NCBI GenBank assembly: GCA_965221175.1
Contig: OZ244867.1
Span: 2,170,001 to 2,234,000 of the forward strand
Reading direction: 5' to 3'
DNA: 64,000 nt
Source of the DNA: JAJDZL01 sp965221175
GTDB taxonomy: Bacteria; Pseudomonadota; Gammaproteobacteria; Arenicellales; JAJDZL01
A model generated the notes under the pieces. That model worked only from the letters and a program-made list of their open reading frames with translations, did not search any database and was not told the origin of the DNA. Positions 52,275 to 62,082 of this stretch are shown here, in pieces; position 1 is the stretch's first letter, and each line of letters starts with the position of its first letter. The position numbers were made by a program, and so were the translations under genes.

Positions 52275-53201
52275 ATGACAGCATCATTTAGCGACAGAGA
52301 CGGAATTATCTGGAATAACGGCACGCTAGTGCCTTGGCGTGAAGCAAACGTACATATTCTCACGCATTCTCTGCACTACGGCGTGGCTGTATTCGAAGGA
52401 CTTCGAGCCTACCAGACAACTGACGGCACCGCAATCTTTCGACTACAGGACCACACAAATCGATTGTTTGCATCGGCTCACATCTTGCGCATGAAGATTC
52501 CTTTCGATCATGAAACCTTGAACGAAGCGCAATGCACTGTCCTTCGACAAAACGGACTCGAAAGCGGCTACATACGTCCAATTGTTTACTATGGTTCTGA
52601 AGGAATGGGACTACGGGCTGATAACCTCTCAACCCATGTGATGATCGCGGCTTGGGACTGGGGTGCCTATCTAGGAGCAGAAGGTATCAAAAATGGTATT
52701 CGCGTAAAAACGTCTTCATTTTCGAGGTTGCATGTGAATGTAGCCATGTGCCGCGCCAAAGCCTGCGGGAATTACATCAATTCAATTCTAGCGTTGCAGG
52801 AAGCACTGGACAACGGTGCGGACGAAGCGCTGCTGCTGGATACCGAAGGTTACGTGATGGAAGGGTCCGGTGAGAATGTGTTTATAGTAAGAAACAACAA
52901 AGTCATTACTCCCGACATGGCTTCCACACTGGAAGGGATTACCAGACTCACCGTTTTCGACCTGCTTGCAGAAATGGGATATCAGGTTGAGGAACGACGA
53001 ATTACTCGTGATGAAGTATACATCGCAAATGAAGCTTTCTTTACCGGTACGGCAGCAGAAGTGACTCCAATTAGAGAACTGGACGGAAGAGTGATTGGTG
53101 ACGGAAAACCCGGGCCGATTACCAAACAACTACAGTCGAAGTATTTTGATGTAGTAGAGGGAAGAAGCAAGAAGCACCGTGACTGGCTGACGTACATTTG
53201 A
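52275..53201 (+). CDS. ilvE: Branched-chain amino acid aminotransferase
   Basis: PLP-dependent fold-type IV transaminase for Ile, Leu and Val, 308 residues, the standard length. It shows LTHSLHYGVAVFEGLRAY, RLQDHTNRLFASAHIL, IRPIVYYGSEGMG, CRAKACGNYINSILALQEAL with the catalytic Lys, EGSGENVFIVRNNKVITPD and EAFFTGTAAEVTPIREL. It is followed by a zinc-finger gene with one base between, an arrangement seen in other gammaproteobacteria. Confidence 0.95.
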   Translation: MTASFSDRDGIIWNNGTLVPWREANVHILTHSLHYGVAVFEGLRAYQTTDGTAIFRLQDHTNRLFASAHILRMKIPFDHETLNEAQCTVLRQNGLESGYIRPIVYYGSEGMGLRADNLSTHVMIAAWDWGAYLGAEGIKNGIRVKTSSFSRLHVNVAMCRAKACGNYINSILALQEALDNGADEALLLDTEGYVMEGSGENVFIVRNNKVITPDMASTLEGITRLTVFDLLAEMGYQVEERRITRDEVYIANEAFFTGTAAEVTPIRELDGRVIGDGKPGPITKQLQSKYFDVVEGRSKKHRDWLTYI

Positions 53202-53202
53202 G

Positions 53203-53415
53203 ATGACAGTGATGAAGACGAAAAACTATCAGCCAAAATCCGGGGACGCCCTGAACACGGACATGTATGTAAACGTCACAAATGATGATCTCCCACTCCA
53301 TTGTCCGCTGGAGCGTATGAGGTTGTGGGATTCTCATCCGCGCGTCTACCTGCCTATTGAAGAAACCGGGGAAGAGCAATGCCCCTATTGCGGTACCCGG
53401 TTCGTTCTGGTGTAG
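53203..53415 (+). CDS. CHCC-type zinc-finger protein
   Basis: A 70-residue protein of the small zinc-binding family related to the NDUFS6-like subunit. The ligands are likely His/Cys in LHCPLERMRLWDSHPRVYL and CPYCGTRFVL at the end. A second in-frame Met (MKTKNYQP) three codons in could be the start. The stop of ilvE lies directly before it. Function unknown. Confidence 0.85.
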   Translation: MTVMKTKNYQPKSGDALNTDMYVNVTNDDLPLHCPLERMRLWDSHPRVYLPIEETGEEQCPYCGTRFVLV

Positions 53416-53490
53416 CAGATCAAGCAATCTATTGTTTCGTTCTGGTACTTTTGTGGGCGAAATTTCTAGCCCGTACTGGTGAATGTAAAT

Positions 53491-55098
53491 ATGCCCTGCA
53501 TCCGTCAAATACGAGATTCAGAGCAAATATTTACTCGTTTTCAGGAGTACGAAAAATTACTCGCTGAACGCAGTATCTGCTCAAGGATTTTCTCAAAGGA
53601 TGTTAGCATCTGGAGCGAATCCGGAGTTTCTCCCACCCCCTCGGATTGCTGTCTGGATTGGACAGATTCGTTTCAGCGATCGATTCCAACCGTTACCGAA
53701 GTGCCACAATTGCCGAAGCAAGTCGATACGGTTGTACTGATCGGAATGGGAGGCGCGAGTCTCGCTGTCAGAGTATATGCTGAAGTTTGCTGTAGTGAAA
53801 CCAGGCGTACCTTGCGCATTCTGGACAGCACTTCTCCGGATTTCCTGGCGAAGGCACTGCAACTACCAGAATCGAAAGACAATTACTACGTAGTATCCAG
53901 CAAGTCTGGAAATACTGTAGAAACTCTTGATATCGCAAGAACCGTTTTTGAGCGTGTAGGATGCCCGAGCCAGTTCTCAGTTTTGACCGACCCAAGCACT
54001 GGCAAACTGAGGGAATGGGCAAAAGACAATGACATCACGTCATATGTATCCGATACCTATGTACCGGGTCGATTTTCTGCGTTGAGCAGTCTTGGGCTCA
54101 TCCCAGTAAAAATATTAGGAATCGATCTGTCTCCGTTACAGGAAGTGATAGATGACCATGTTGCGATGATGAAGATGAGTGATTCAAACTACGGAATCGA
54201 AACTCGACAGCTTGCAGCGGCTTTGGCTTGTGCAGCAACTGAACCCGGCAGTAGAATGCTGTTGTCAGCGAATGCGAATTTGCTGCCTGCTCTGCAATGG
54301 ATTGAGCAGATTGTTGGAGAAAGTCTGGGAAAGTCGGGTCATGGAGTACTTCCAGTAATTCAGGTCCCGACGTCCAATGAGACTGACAATGATGAATTGC
54401 AGGTGTGTCTTTGCACCGAGCAAACTGAATCTGCACTGATATTTCAAACCAGACTATCGAATATCAGCCAGTTGGTGCGCATGTTCCTTACTTTCGAAAC
54501 TGCTATTTCAATGGCTGCATACTTGATCAGCGTAAATCCGTTCGATCAACCGGATGTGGAACGCAGCAAACAGATAGTGTCAGATTCTTTGGATTCAGAT
54601 AACAATCGCCCTGGTCCGATCACAGACCAAGAAATCACGGTGAACCGATCAGCTGACTCGGTTCAGAAGATTCAAGAAACGATCTTGAAACTTGAAGCTT
54701 CAATTGGAATTCACGACTATGTCGCGTTGCTCGCTTACGCGTCGCCGACTGCTGAAAATGAACAGATACTGTCTGAAATTGCGAAGTATCTGAAGGCTAT
54801 TATCGGACGTAGTGTAGTGCAAAATTTTGGACCACAGTATCTGCATTCAATGGGGCAGTTTCACAAAGGCGGCCCTGCCACCGGGAACTTCCTAATAATC
54901 AAAACGGATCAAGACGCAGATATTGATGTAGCTAGGCAATCCTACACATTCGGCAGGCTCATGGAACTCCAGGCATCGGTCGATACTGAAGTGTTACGCG
55001 AACTTGGCCGTCCTGTCTACCAATTTCGAATTATGCAGCCCGTTACCAAGGGTCTCCAATATTTAGCAGAGGCTATTCGGAGTATCGGGCGAATTTAG
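53491..55098 (+). CDS. pgi: Glucose-6-phosphate isomerase, transaldolase-fusion type but stand-alone
   Basis: A 535-residue SIS-domain protein. It lacks classical Pgi signatures and matches instead the C-terminal half of bifunctional transaldolase/Pgi enzymes: TVVLIGMGGASLAVRVY, YYVVSSKSGNTVETLDIA, VLTDPSTGKLREWA, YVPGRFSALSSLGLIPVKI, SVNPFDQPDVERSKQI and FGPQYLHSMGQFHKGGPATG. No transaldolase domain or gene is attached. A start at ATG 53491 with GGTGA eight bases upstream is preferred over GTG 53479. Its stop overlaps that of the convergent cytochrome gene (TTAG). The function call is good but rests on fusion-type homologues. Confidence 0.85.
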   Translation: MPCIRQIRDSEQIFTRFQEYEKLLAERSICSRIFSKDVSIWSESGVSPTPSDCCLDWTDSFQRSIPTVTEVPQLPKQVDTVVLIGMGGASLAVRVYAEVCCSETRRTLRILDSTSPDFLAKALQLPESKDNYYVVSSKSGNTVETLDIARTVFERVGCPSQFSVLTDPSTGKLREWAKDNDITSYVSDTYVPGRFSALSSLGLIPVKILGIDLSPLQEVIDDHVAMMKMSDSNYGIETRQLAAALACAATEPGSRMLLSANANLLPALQWIEQIVGESLGKSGHGVLPVIQVPTSNETDNDELQVCLCTEQTESALIFQTRLSNISQLVRMFLTFETAISMAAYLISVNPFDQPDVERSKQIVSDSLDSDNNRPGPITDQEITVNRSADSVQKIQETILKLEASIGIHDYVALLAYASPTAENEQILSEIAKYLKAIIGRSVVQNFGPQYLHSMGQFHKGGPATGNFLIIKTDQDADIDVARQSYTFGRLMELQASVDTEVLRELGRPVYQFRIMQPVTKGLQYLAEAIRSIGRI

Positions 55099-55718
55099 TC
55101 CAGTCCCTGCATGTAGACCGCGAGATCCTCAATTTGCTGGAGCGTGAGTCGAAATGAGATCGTTTCCATTTCCTCACTTTTGCGTTCACCGGTCTTAAAT
55201 TGGAGTAGTGATTGAACCAGATACTCTTTAAACTGCCCTGATACCTTTGGATAACGAGAAGGAATCCCATCTCCAGCCGGACCATGACAAGCCATGCAGG
55301 CGGGTACGGAATACTGGCTAAAGCCTCGCCTGTAAATTTCCTGTCCACGCCTGGCCGCAACCAGATCCGATTCGGCAATACTTGCCTTGCTGGTCTCATT
55401 CTGTGAATAGTAGGCATCTATATCCTGCATATCCTGCTCAGATAAATTCAAGATCATACCCATCATAACTGCACTCTGCCTTGCTCCCGACTGATACGCT
55501 GCGAGTTCGGTTGCTATATAGCCGGGCACTTGTCCGGCAATCTTTGGAAATTCAGGATTGATGCTATTTCCATCAGTTCCATGGCAAGCTGCGCATGCTG
55601 TCGCTTTTTCCTTACCAGCAACAGGATCACCAGCTCCCAATGCCAAACTGGTTATGGTCAGTAAAATTCCGAATGTCGATATCAATGTACAAACTTTTTT
55701 CAGCATGGCTGCTTGCAT
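55095..55718 (-). CDS. Dihaem cytochrome c4-type protein
   Basis: A periplasmic or membrane-attached electron carrier of about 207 residues. The start MQAAMLKKV is taken because GGAAATC precedes it; the longest frame adds 27 residues. A signal peptide (LISTFGILLTITSLALGA) is followed by two similar cytochrome domains with haem motifs CAACH and CMACH, and with MMGMILNLSEQDMQDIDAYY and EMETISFRLTLQQIEDLAVYM supplying the Met ligands. Position next to engB and polA is the usual gammaproteobacterial one. It likely feeds a terminal oxidase. Confidence 0.92.
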   Translation of the reverse strand: MQAAMLKKVCTLISTFGILLTITSLALGAGDPVAGKEKATACAACHGTDGNSINPEFPKIAGQVPGYIATELAAYQSGARQSAVMMGMILNLSEQDMQDIDAYYSQNETSKASIAESDLVAARRGQEIYRRGFSQYSVPACMACHGPAGDGIPSRYPKVSGQFKEYLVQSLLQFKTGERKSEEMETISFRLTLQQIEDLAVYMQGLD

Positions 55719-56040
55719 AGTGTTGATTTCCAATTTAATGGTGGTTTGTAAATCCAGATTTGTTAAATCGATTCTGACAATTTTCGCTAAATATATCACG
55801 AATTGATGTTTAAGAGTTCAGGCTTGTAAAGCATCTCAGCTCGGTTGCAAGCGATAATAGGAAGGTTAGACCTGTAAGTGAAATATATTGATGGAATTAA
55901 AGCGGCTTCAATAGATGAGGGGGCGGTTTTATGTATTTTCGAATGAACTCATCGTCACTGTGAAGTCGATTTACCCGATGCCCGTATTTGGAAGCAGTAG
56001 ACTTGAAAGTGTGGAATCAAACAAAAATGAGCGTAATTAG

Positions 56041-56640
56041 GTGCCAATCAACCTGAACGATGCAGAATTTATCGTAGCGGCTCACAAACCTTCTCAGTGG
56101 ATGACAGATGAAGGCTACGAGGTGGCATTTGCGGGTCGTTCAAATAGTGGAAAATCCACTGCTCTCAATTCAGTTACAAGACGTAAAGGGCTCGCGAAAA
56201 CGAGCAAGACACCAGGACGAACCCAGCAGATCGTTTTCTTTCAGATAGCGCCGGACATAAGACTGGTAGATTTGCCCGGCTACGGTTACGCAAAAGTGCC
56301 GGAGCGAGTGCGGCTGCACTGGGCCAGGGTTATAGAACAGTACCTTGAAACCCGAGTCAGCCTGCGCGGGCTGATTTTGACGATGGACATACGACACCCT
56401 CTTAAGCCTCTTGATGTGCAAATCATAAACTGGTGTCGCCAGTCCTTTGTTCGGGTCCACATTCTATTGACAAAATCCGACAAGCTTTCCAAGTCCAAAA
56501 CAGCGTCGATCCTGGCCTCGGTGAAAAACGAGTTCAATGATTGTGCAGATGTAACGCTACAGGCGTTTTCCGGTACAACGCGCTTGGGCGTTACTCAGGC
56601 GCAGGAAACAGTCTGCGAACTGTTGGGGCAAGTTGATTGA
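56041..56640 (+). CDS. engB: Ribosome biogenesis GTPase EngB/YsxC
   Basis: A 199-residue GTPase needed for 50S subunit assembly. The start is a GTG (VPINLNDAEF) with only a weak Shine-Dalgarno. G1 is GRSNSGKST, G2 TPGRTQQI, G3 DLPGYGYAKV and G4 TKSDKL, and FVRVHILL precedes G4. Gene order cytochrome c4, engB, polA is well known. It is convergent with polA, with 8 bases between the stops. Confidence 0.94.
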   Translation: MPINLNDAEFIVAAHKPSQWMTDEGYEVAFAGRSNSGKSTALNSVTRRKGLAKTSKTPGRTQQIVFFQIAPDIRLVDLPGYGYAKVPERVRLHWARVIEQYLETRVSLRGLILTMDIRHPLKPLDVQIINWCRQSFVRVHILLTKSDKLSKSKTASILASVKNEFNDCADVTLQAFSGTTRLGVTQAQETVCELLGQVD

Positions 56641-56648
56641 CTTTGCCT

Positions 56649-59342
56649 TTATTGGTGGGCGCTTGCCCAGTTTGTGCCGATTCCGACATCAGCAACTAAC
56701 GGCACTCGAAGTTCAGTTGCATTTTCCATAATTGCCTTGACGTTTTCAACTGCCAGGTTTTGTTCGGACTCTGGAACTTCCAGCACCAGTTCGTCGTGAA
56801 CTTGCATGATCATTCGACATCTGCATTCAGATGTGGTGATCCATCGGTCAACTTCAATCATCGCAAGCTTGATAATGTCGGCAGCAGAACCCTGTAGCGG
56901 TGCATTGATAGCAGTTCGTTCGGCATGCTGGCGACGACCGTAGTGCTTCGCATTGATGTCCGCCAGATGAAGGCGCCGCCCGTATATCGTTTCGACAAAC
57001 TTCTCGCTGTGAGCCTGTGTTCGGGTATTGTCCATGAACTCCCGTACTTTCGGATATCTGGAAAAATACTGTTCTACATACTCCTGTGCCTGTGATACGT
57101 CAATCCGAAGCTGGCGGGCCAAGCCAAACGAAGACATCCCGTACATCAAGCCAAAGTTGATCGCTTTTGCATGTCGCCTCTGATCCGAGGTGACTTCATC
57201 AATGCGGGCATCAAATACTTCAGACGCTGTAAATCTATGCACATCCTCGCCCTTAGCAAATGCGTCTAAAAGTCCGGGGTCTTCAGACAGATGGGCCATG
57301 ATTCGAAGCTCAATCTGAGAATAGTCAATTGATATGAGAATGCATCCAGGATCTGCCACGAATGCCTCGCGAATCCGTCTGCCTTCTGCAGTTCGAATGG
57401 GAATGTTCTGCAGATTCGGTTCCAATGATGACAGACGCCCGGTAGCAGCGACTGCCTGATGGTATGAAGTATGGACTCTCCCAGTTGCAGAGTGAATTAG
57501 ATTTGGCAGCTTATCCGTATAAGTAGACTTCAATTTGGCCAGACTCCGATACTCGAGAATCAGTCTAGGAACATCATAAGTCATCGCGAGCTGATTCAGG
57601 ACCGCTTCGGAAGTGGATGAATGTCCTTGCGAGGTCTTGCTGGTAGGTTGATATCCAAGGACGTCAAAAAGAACTTCTCGAATCTGCTTGGGCGATGACA
57701 CATTGAACTTCGTTCCGGCGCTTTCATAAATTTTCTGCTCGACCGATTGAATGCGCGAATGGAGCTCCGCACTTTGGCGACCCAGTTCATCTTTATCGAT
57801 TCGCACACCGTGATCTTCCATGCGCATCAGAACAGGCGCCAGCGGCATGTCAATTTTTTCAAAAATATCCTGCAGTCGACCCGTGTTTTGAAGCGGTGGC
57901 CACAGTGCCTCGTGCAAACGAAACGCTATATCAGCATCTTCTGCGGCATAGTGGGTGGCAGTATCAATTTCGATGCGATCAAATGTGAGTTGATTCTTGC
58001 CTTTCTTGCCAGCGACATCCTCAAACTTGACGGTCGTGTGGTTCAGATACTTAAGCGATAAATTATCCAGACTGTGCTTGGAAACCGCAGTACTGTTCAG
58101 TACATACGATTCAATCATCGTATCGTAAACGACACCCCTGACCGTAATTCCGTACTTGGCAAACACAACTGCGTCGAATTTCAGGTTCTGTACGATTTTC
58201 CCAATTTCAGGGTTCTCAAAAACCGGTTTCAACTTCTCTATCACCCATTCTTGATCCAGCTGCGAAGCTACTCCCGGGTAGTTGTGAGCAACAGGGATAT
58301 AGAAAGCTTCCCATGCCTGCACACTCACAGAGATGCCAACCAGCGATTCATGTCTCATGTCCAGTCCGGTTGTTTCCGTGTCGAATGCAAACACTTCACT
58401 ATTCGCTAAGCGTTCGACAAGATTTTCGAAAGCTGTTTTATCCGTTACACAAGAGTACTGGATGACCGGCTGTTTTTTTTCTACTTGGCCTACTTCTAGA
58501 TTTTTTAGCCACGAATGAAACTCAAGACGTGTATACATTCCCCGCAATTGCTCCATGTCACCAGAGGTGATCGTGAAATTCTCAGTGTCGAGTTCGACAT
58601 CCACATCGAGTTTCAGTGTCACCAATGTTCTAGCAAGTTCAAGTTGTTCCAGAGAATTTCGCAGATTTTCACCGGCTTTGCCAGAGAAGGAGTCGGCATT
58701 CTCTATGATGCTGTCGAGAGACCCATACATAGCCAACCACTTTGCCGCCGTCACTTTGCCGACTAATGGAACACCCGGGATATTGTCGGAAGAGTCTCCA
58801 ACCAATGACAGATAGTCGATAATCTGTGTAGGCAGCACGCCAAACTTTTCCTTTACCTGACTGGGGCCGAGTTTTACTCCATTTTTCTCATCGAGGATAG
58901 CAATTCTGTCGGTGACCAATTGCGCCAGATCTTTATCACTACTGGCGATCACAGTAAGTAGCCCGGCATCCCTGGCCGCAGTTGCCAGCGTTCCGATCAC
59001 ATCATCCGCTTCCACTCCAGATATGGACATCGTTTTTATTCCCATCGCTGCAACAAGCTGACGTATTACCTCATACTGTGCGCGAAGATCGTCCGGCATC
59101 GGCGGGCGGTTTTCCTTATAGTGCGGGTAGATATCATCACGAAAAGTCTTTCCCTTTGCATCGAATACAACCACAAGATAATCTGGAGAGTAATCACGAA
59201 TGATTCGCTTCAACATGCTTACAACGCCGTACACTGCGCCTGTCGGCTCACCGCTTGACGTACTTAGGTTGTGCGAGTGATAAGCGCGGTAAACATACGC
59301 CGATCCATCTACTAGATAAATCGTTTTTTCTTGGGGTGTCAT
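56649..59342 (-). CDS. polA: DNA polymerase I
   Basis: Repair and Okazaki-fragment polymerase of 897 residues with all three domains. The 5'-3' exonuclease begins YLVDGSAYVYRAYH and has VVVFDAKGKTFRDD and GVEADDVIGTLA. The 3'-5' exonuclease carries FAFDTETTGLD and YAAEDADIAFRLHE, so proofreading residues look intact. The polymerase domain has SLEPNLQNIPIRTAEGR, SIDYSQIELRIMAHLS, RRHAKAINFGLMYGMSSFGLA and MIMQVHDELVLEVP. Divergent from the ABC ATPase gene. Confidence 0.97.
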   Translation of the reverse strand: MTPQEKTIYLVDGSAYVYRAYHSHNLSTSSGEPTGAVYGVVSMLKRIIRDYSPDYLVVVFDAKGKTFRDDIYPHYKENRPPMPDDLRAQYEVIRQLVAAMGIKTMSISGVEADDVIGTLATAARDAGLLTVIASSDKDLAQLVTDRIAILDEKNGVKLGPSQVKEKFGVLPTQIIDYLSLVGDSSDNIPGVPLVGKVTAAKWLAMYGSLDSIIENADSFSGKAGENLRNSLEQLELARTLVTLKLDVDVELDTENFTITSGDMEQLRGMYTRLEFHSWLKNLEVGQVEKKQPVIQYSCVTDKTAFENLVERLANSEVFAFDTETTGLDMRHESLVGISVSVQAWEAFYIPVAHNYPGVASQLDQEWVIEKLKPVFENPEIGKIVQNLKFDAVVFAKYGITVRGVVYDTMIESYVLNSTAVSKHSLDNLSLKYLNHTTVKFEDVAGKKGKNQLTFDRIEIDTATHYAAEDADIAFRLHEALWPPLQNTGRLQDIFEKIDMPLAPVLMRMEDHGVRIDKDELGRQSAELHSRIQSVEQKIYESAGTKFNVSSPKQIREVLFDVLGYQPTSKTSQGHSSTSEAVLNQLAMTYDVPRLILEYRSLAKLKSTYTDKLPNLIHSATGRVHTSYHQAVAATGRLSSLEPNLQNIPIRTAEGRRIREAFVADPGCILISIDYSQIELRIMAHLSEDPGLLDAFAKGEDVHRFTASEVFDARIDEVTSDQRRHAKAINFGLMYGMSSFGLARQLRIDVSQAQEYVEQYFSRYPKVREFMDNTRTQAHSEKFVETIYGRRLHLADINAKHYGRRQHAERTAINAPLQGSAADIIKLAMIEVDRWITTSECRCRMIMQVHDELVLEVPESEQNLAVENVKAIMENATELRVPLVADVGIGTNWASAHQ

Positions 59343-59503
59343 AAGAAGGATCAGTTCGAAAGTTGGATTCCAGTAATGCCAAAAGAAGTACTATCTCCAT
59401 TATTTCATAATCCGCCCGCGTTTGCGACACGACAATATGTCATCATTCCATATAATATTGGTTTAAATCAACAAATAATCTGCATTCGATTCTGCCCATA
59501 AAA

Positions 59504-60427
59504 ATGATCAATGTATCTCAGCTAACCAAGCGATTTGGAAATCAAACTGTCGTAGACAATCTGACATTTTCCGTCGAACGCGGTGAAGTACTTGGCTTTC
59601 TTGGGCCCAATGGTGCTGGTAAATCCACGACCATGAAAATGATCTCTGGTTTTCTGAAACCGGATCACGGATCAGTTGAAATCGAAGGGATAGATATCGA
59701 AGCGAATCCGATCGAAGCCAAGTCGAAGCTGGGCTATCTGCCAGAAGGAATACCGCTTTATGGCGATATGCCGGTTCATTCATTTCTCATCTTTGCAGCC
59801 AGAATTCGTGGACTAAGCGGATCAAACCTTACACAACAAATCGCCTCAGTCGTATCCGACGTGCAAATAGAAGAGGTGCTGACACAGCCGATTTTCACGC
59901 TTTCGAAAGGATTCAAGCGCCGCGTCGGGCTCGCCTTGGCGCTGCTTCATGACCCCGATGTTCTGGTGCTGGATGAACCAACCGATGGACTGGACCCAAA
60001 TCAAAAAGAGCAGGTCCGAACACTGATCGAAAAAATATCCGAGAACAAGGTGATCATTCTATCGACGCACATCCTAGATGAAGTTGACTCTGTATGCAGC
60101 CGTGTAATCATCATAGACAAGGGACAAATCATTGTCGATCAGACGCCGGAGTCGTTGGTGACAGCGTCTAAATTTCATAATTCAGTTCGAGTACAGATGG
60201 TCGATATAAACCCAGCGGAGGTTCAAAAGCAACTGTCCGGTATTGATGCCATTGCCAACTTACAGTATATTGAGAAAGACAAGTCTTTCCATATAATTGC
60301 AAAAGAGGGTCGGTCGGTTGTTGAGGAAATTTGGAAAGTTGTGGAATCAAATGGCTGGAAAATTCGAACCCTGTCAGAACAAAGAGGTGACCTAGAAGAT
60401 GTCTTTCGTCAGATTACTAGCCATTGA
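59504..60427 (+). CDS. ABC-2-type transporter ATP-binding protein without adjacent permease
   Basis: A 307-residue ATPase of the DrrA/GldA-like type. Walker A is GPNGAGKSTTMKM, the signature region is LSKGFKRRVGLALALLHDP, Walker B is VLVLDEPTDGLDP, and the switch histidine is in ILSTHILDEVDSV. The C-terminal 80 residues are the usual DrrA-type extension. In GldA-type systems a permease and a GldG-like gene follow; here the next gene is an unrelated small protein, so the operon seems reduced to its ATPase. Confidence 0.88.
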   Translation: MINVSQLTKRFGNQTVVDNLTFSVERGEVLGFLGPNGAGKSTTMKMISGFLKPDHGSVEIEGIDIEANPIEAKSKLGYLPEGIPLYGDMPVHSFLIFAARIRGLSGSNLTQQIASVVSDVQIEEVLTQPIFTLSKGFKRRVGLALALLHDPDVLVLDEPTDGLDPNQKEQVRTLIEKISENKVIILSTHILDEVDSVCSRVIIIDKGQIIVDQTPESLVTASKFHNSVRVQMVDINPAEVQKQLSGIDAIANLQYIEKDKSFHIIAKEGRSVVEEIWKVVESNGWKIRTLSEQRGDLEDVFRQITSH

Positions 60428-60452
60428 AGGCTGTACTGCCATACCTAATTCA

Positions 60453-60833
60453 ATGGCCCGACTAATCACGGCTGTCGGTATTTTGCTGATTGTCCCCCTT
60501 TTGGGCACAGTTCAAGCGCAAACGCTTGTTGACACGATAGAAATTCCGAAACGCTCCCCTGTCACCACCGGAGTCGTCATTACAAGCCCCACTCAAGCTG
60601 ACGATACAGTTTCCGAGAGACAGGAGACGTCTTCTGACAAATCGCCTAGTGGCTTGAGTTACACCGAGTACCAGGTCGGTTCAAGTACAGTCAAGGAGTA
60701 CAGAAGCGGCGATCGGCTGATGTATGTCGAAATCACTCAGAAGAGCGGTTCGTCTTATGTCATTGACTATAGTGCACCTAAAAAATCCGACCAAACCCAA
60801 TATCGGTCAGGAGTGATCGTTTCACGCTGGTGA
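60453..60833 (+). CDS. DUF2782 family exported protein
   Basis: About 126 residues. A start at MARLITAVGILLIVPLLGTV gives a clean signal peptide (cleavage after VQA). The longest frame begins inside the ATPase gene and is unlikely. The C-terminus SYTEYQVGSSTVKEYRSGDRLMYVEI, then YVIDYSAPKK, is the DUF2782 core, a small periplasmic domain found next to polA in other gammaproteobacteria. Function unknown. Its stop overlaps the following start (TGATG). Confidence 0.82.
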   Translation: MARLITAVGILLIVPLLGTVQAQTLVDTIEIPKRSPVTTGVVITSPTQADDTVSERQETSSDKSPSGLSYTEYQVGSSTVKEYRSGDRLMYVEITQKSGSSYVIDYSAPKKSDQTQYRSGVIVSRW

Positions 60834-61789
60834 TGGTTTCTTCACCAGTTGAAGTTGGTGTGTATGTTGGAGAAAATCTGAAGCGTTACGCATTTGGAAA
60901 TAATCATCCGTTCGGTCCCGACCGACATGACGCATTCTGGAATGAGGCAGTAACCTCCGGTCTGGCCAGTCAAGTTCAGATATTGGCACCGGTCATCTGC
61001 GATGAGAGCGACTTAGAACGCTTTCATGACGAAGAATACATTCAGTTTCTCAAGAAAAGTTCCATTCGTGGAACGGGATTTCTGGACCACGGAGACACAC
61101 CTGTTTTTCCAGGAATTTTTGAAGCGGCATCCTATGTAGTCGGTAGCGATCTCGATGCTCTCGACAGAATGATGAGAGGCGAGTTCAACCGAATTTTCAT
61201 TCCCATCGCCGGGCTTCATCACTGCAGCCGAGATTCTGCCGCCGGCTTTTGTGCGATTAGTGATCTTGGCGTTTTGATCCAAACTCTGCGCAAGCTTTAC
61301 GGCATTCGACGGGTTGCGTATGTGGATATTGATGCGCATCACGGCGACGGGGTTTTCTACTCGTTTGAGTCAGACCCCGATTTGATCATTGGCGACATTC
61401 ACGAAGATGGGCGGTATCTGTATCCAGGAACGGGCTTTGCCCACGAGACCGGCAAGGGAGACGCGGTCGACACAAAAATCAACCTTCCAGTAATGCCTGG
61501 CAGCCGCGATGATGTCTTCTATGATTCGTGGGGCCGACTCGAAGAATTCCTCCGTTCGTACAAGCCCGAATTCATTGTGCTGATGGCAGGTGCCGACAGC
61601 ATTGACGGTGACCCGATTACTCACATGAAGTTTACACCCAAAGCTCATGGGTATGCTGCAAAGCGGCTATGCCGTATGGCCGAAGAGTTTTGTGGAGGCA
61701 AAATTATTGCGCTGGGCGGTGGTGGATACAATCGACGGAATCTCGCGCAGGCATGGTGCGAAGTACTCAGAGCCCTGATTGAAACTTAA
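60833..61789 (+). CDS. Histone deacetylase/AcuC-like family protein
   Basis: A 318-residue arginase-fold deacetylase. Zinc-site motifs are conserved: YVDIDAHHGDGVFY (Asp/His ligands), LHHCSRDSAAGFCAISDLGV (the catalytic His pair region), LMAGADSIDGDP (third Asp ligand) and ALGGGGYNRRNLAQAW. ATG start at 60833 gives a TGATG overlap with DUF2782; a GTG one codon earlier also exists. Family members act on acetyl-lysine (AcuC, which reactivates acetyl-CoA synthetase) or acetylpolyamines. The AcuC-like opening YAFGNNHPFGPDRHDAFW favours AcuC. Confidence 0.88.
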   Translation: MVSSPVEVGVYVGENLKRYAFGNNHPFGPDRHDAFWNEAVTSGLASQVQILAPVICDESDLERFHDEEYIQFLKKSSIRGTGFLDHGDTPVFPGIFEAASYVVGSDLDALDRMMRGEFNRIFIPIAGLHHCSRDSAAGFCAISDLGVLIQTLRKLYGIRRVAYVDIDAHHGDGVFYSFESDPDLIIGDIHEDGRYLYPGTGFAHETGKGDAVDTKINLPVMPGSRDDVFYDSWGRLEEFLRSYKPEFIVLMAGADSIDGDPITHMKFTPKAHGYAAKRLCRMAEEFCGGKIIALGGGGYNRRNLAQAWCEVLRALIET

Positions 61790-62082
61790 CAATCAGGGGA
61801 TGTTTCGGGCACAGTCTTTTTTCCATGCCGAACCGAACGTTACTTTGAGATAATCGGCCCTCACTACACTGCACAAACCAATGTGCATCGCAGACCGAAC
61901 AGCCTTGTCTGCCCAGTCTGCCAAGAGACACAGCAAGTCAAACATGAATTAACATGAGATTTAGTTCATAATTCGTTATTATTTGATATAGAAGAACACT
62001 CGTAGCAACAATTACATAATGCAATTGTGCTGCGAAATTTGTAATATGGATTTTTTAACTCAAATGGAGGATAAGTTTCATT

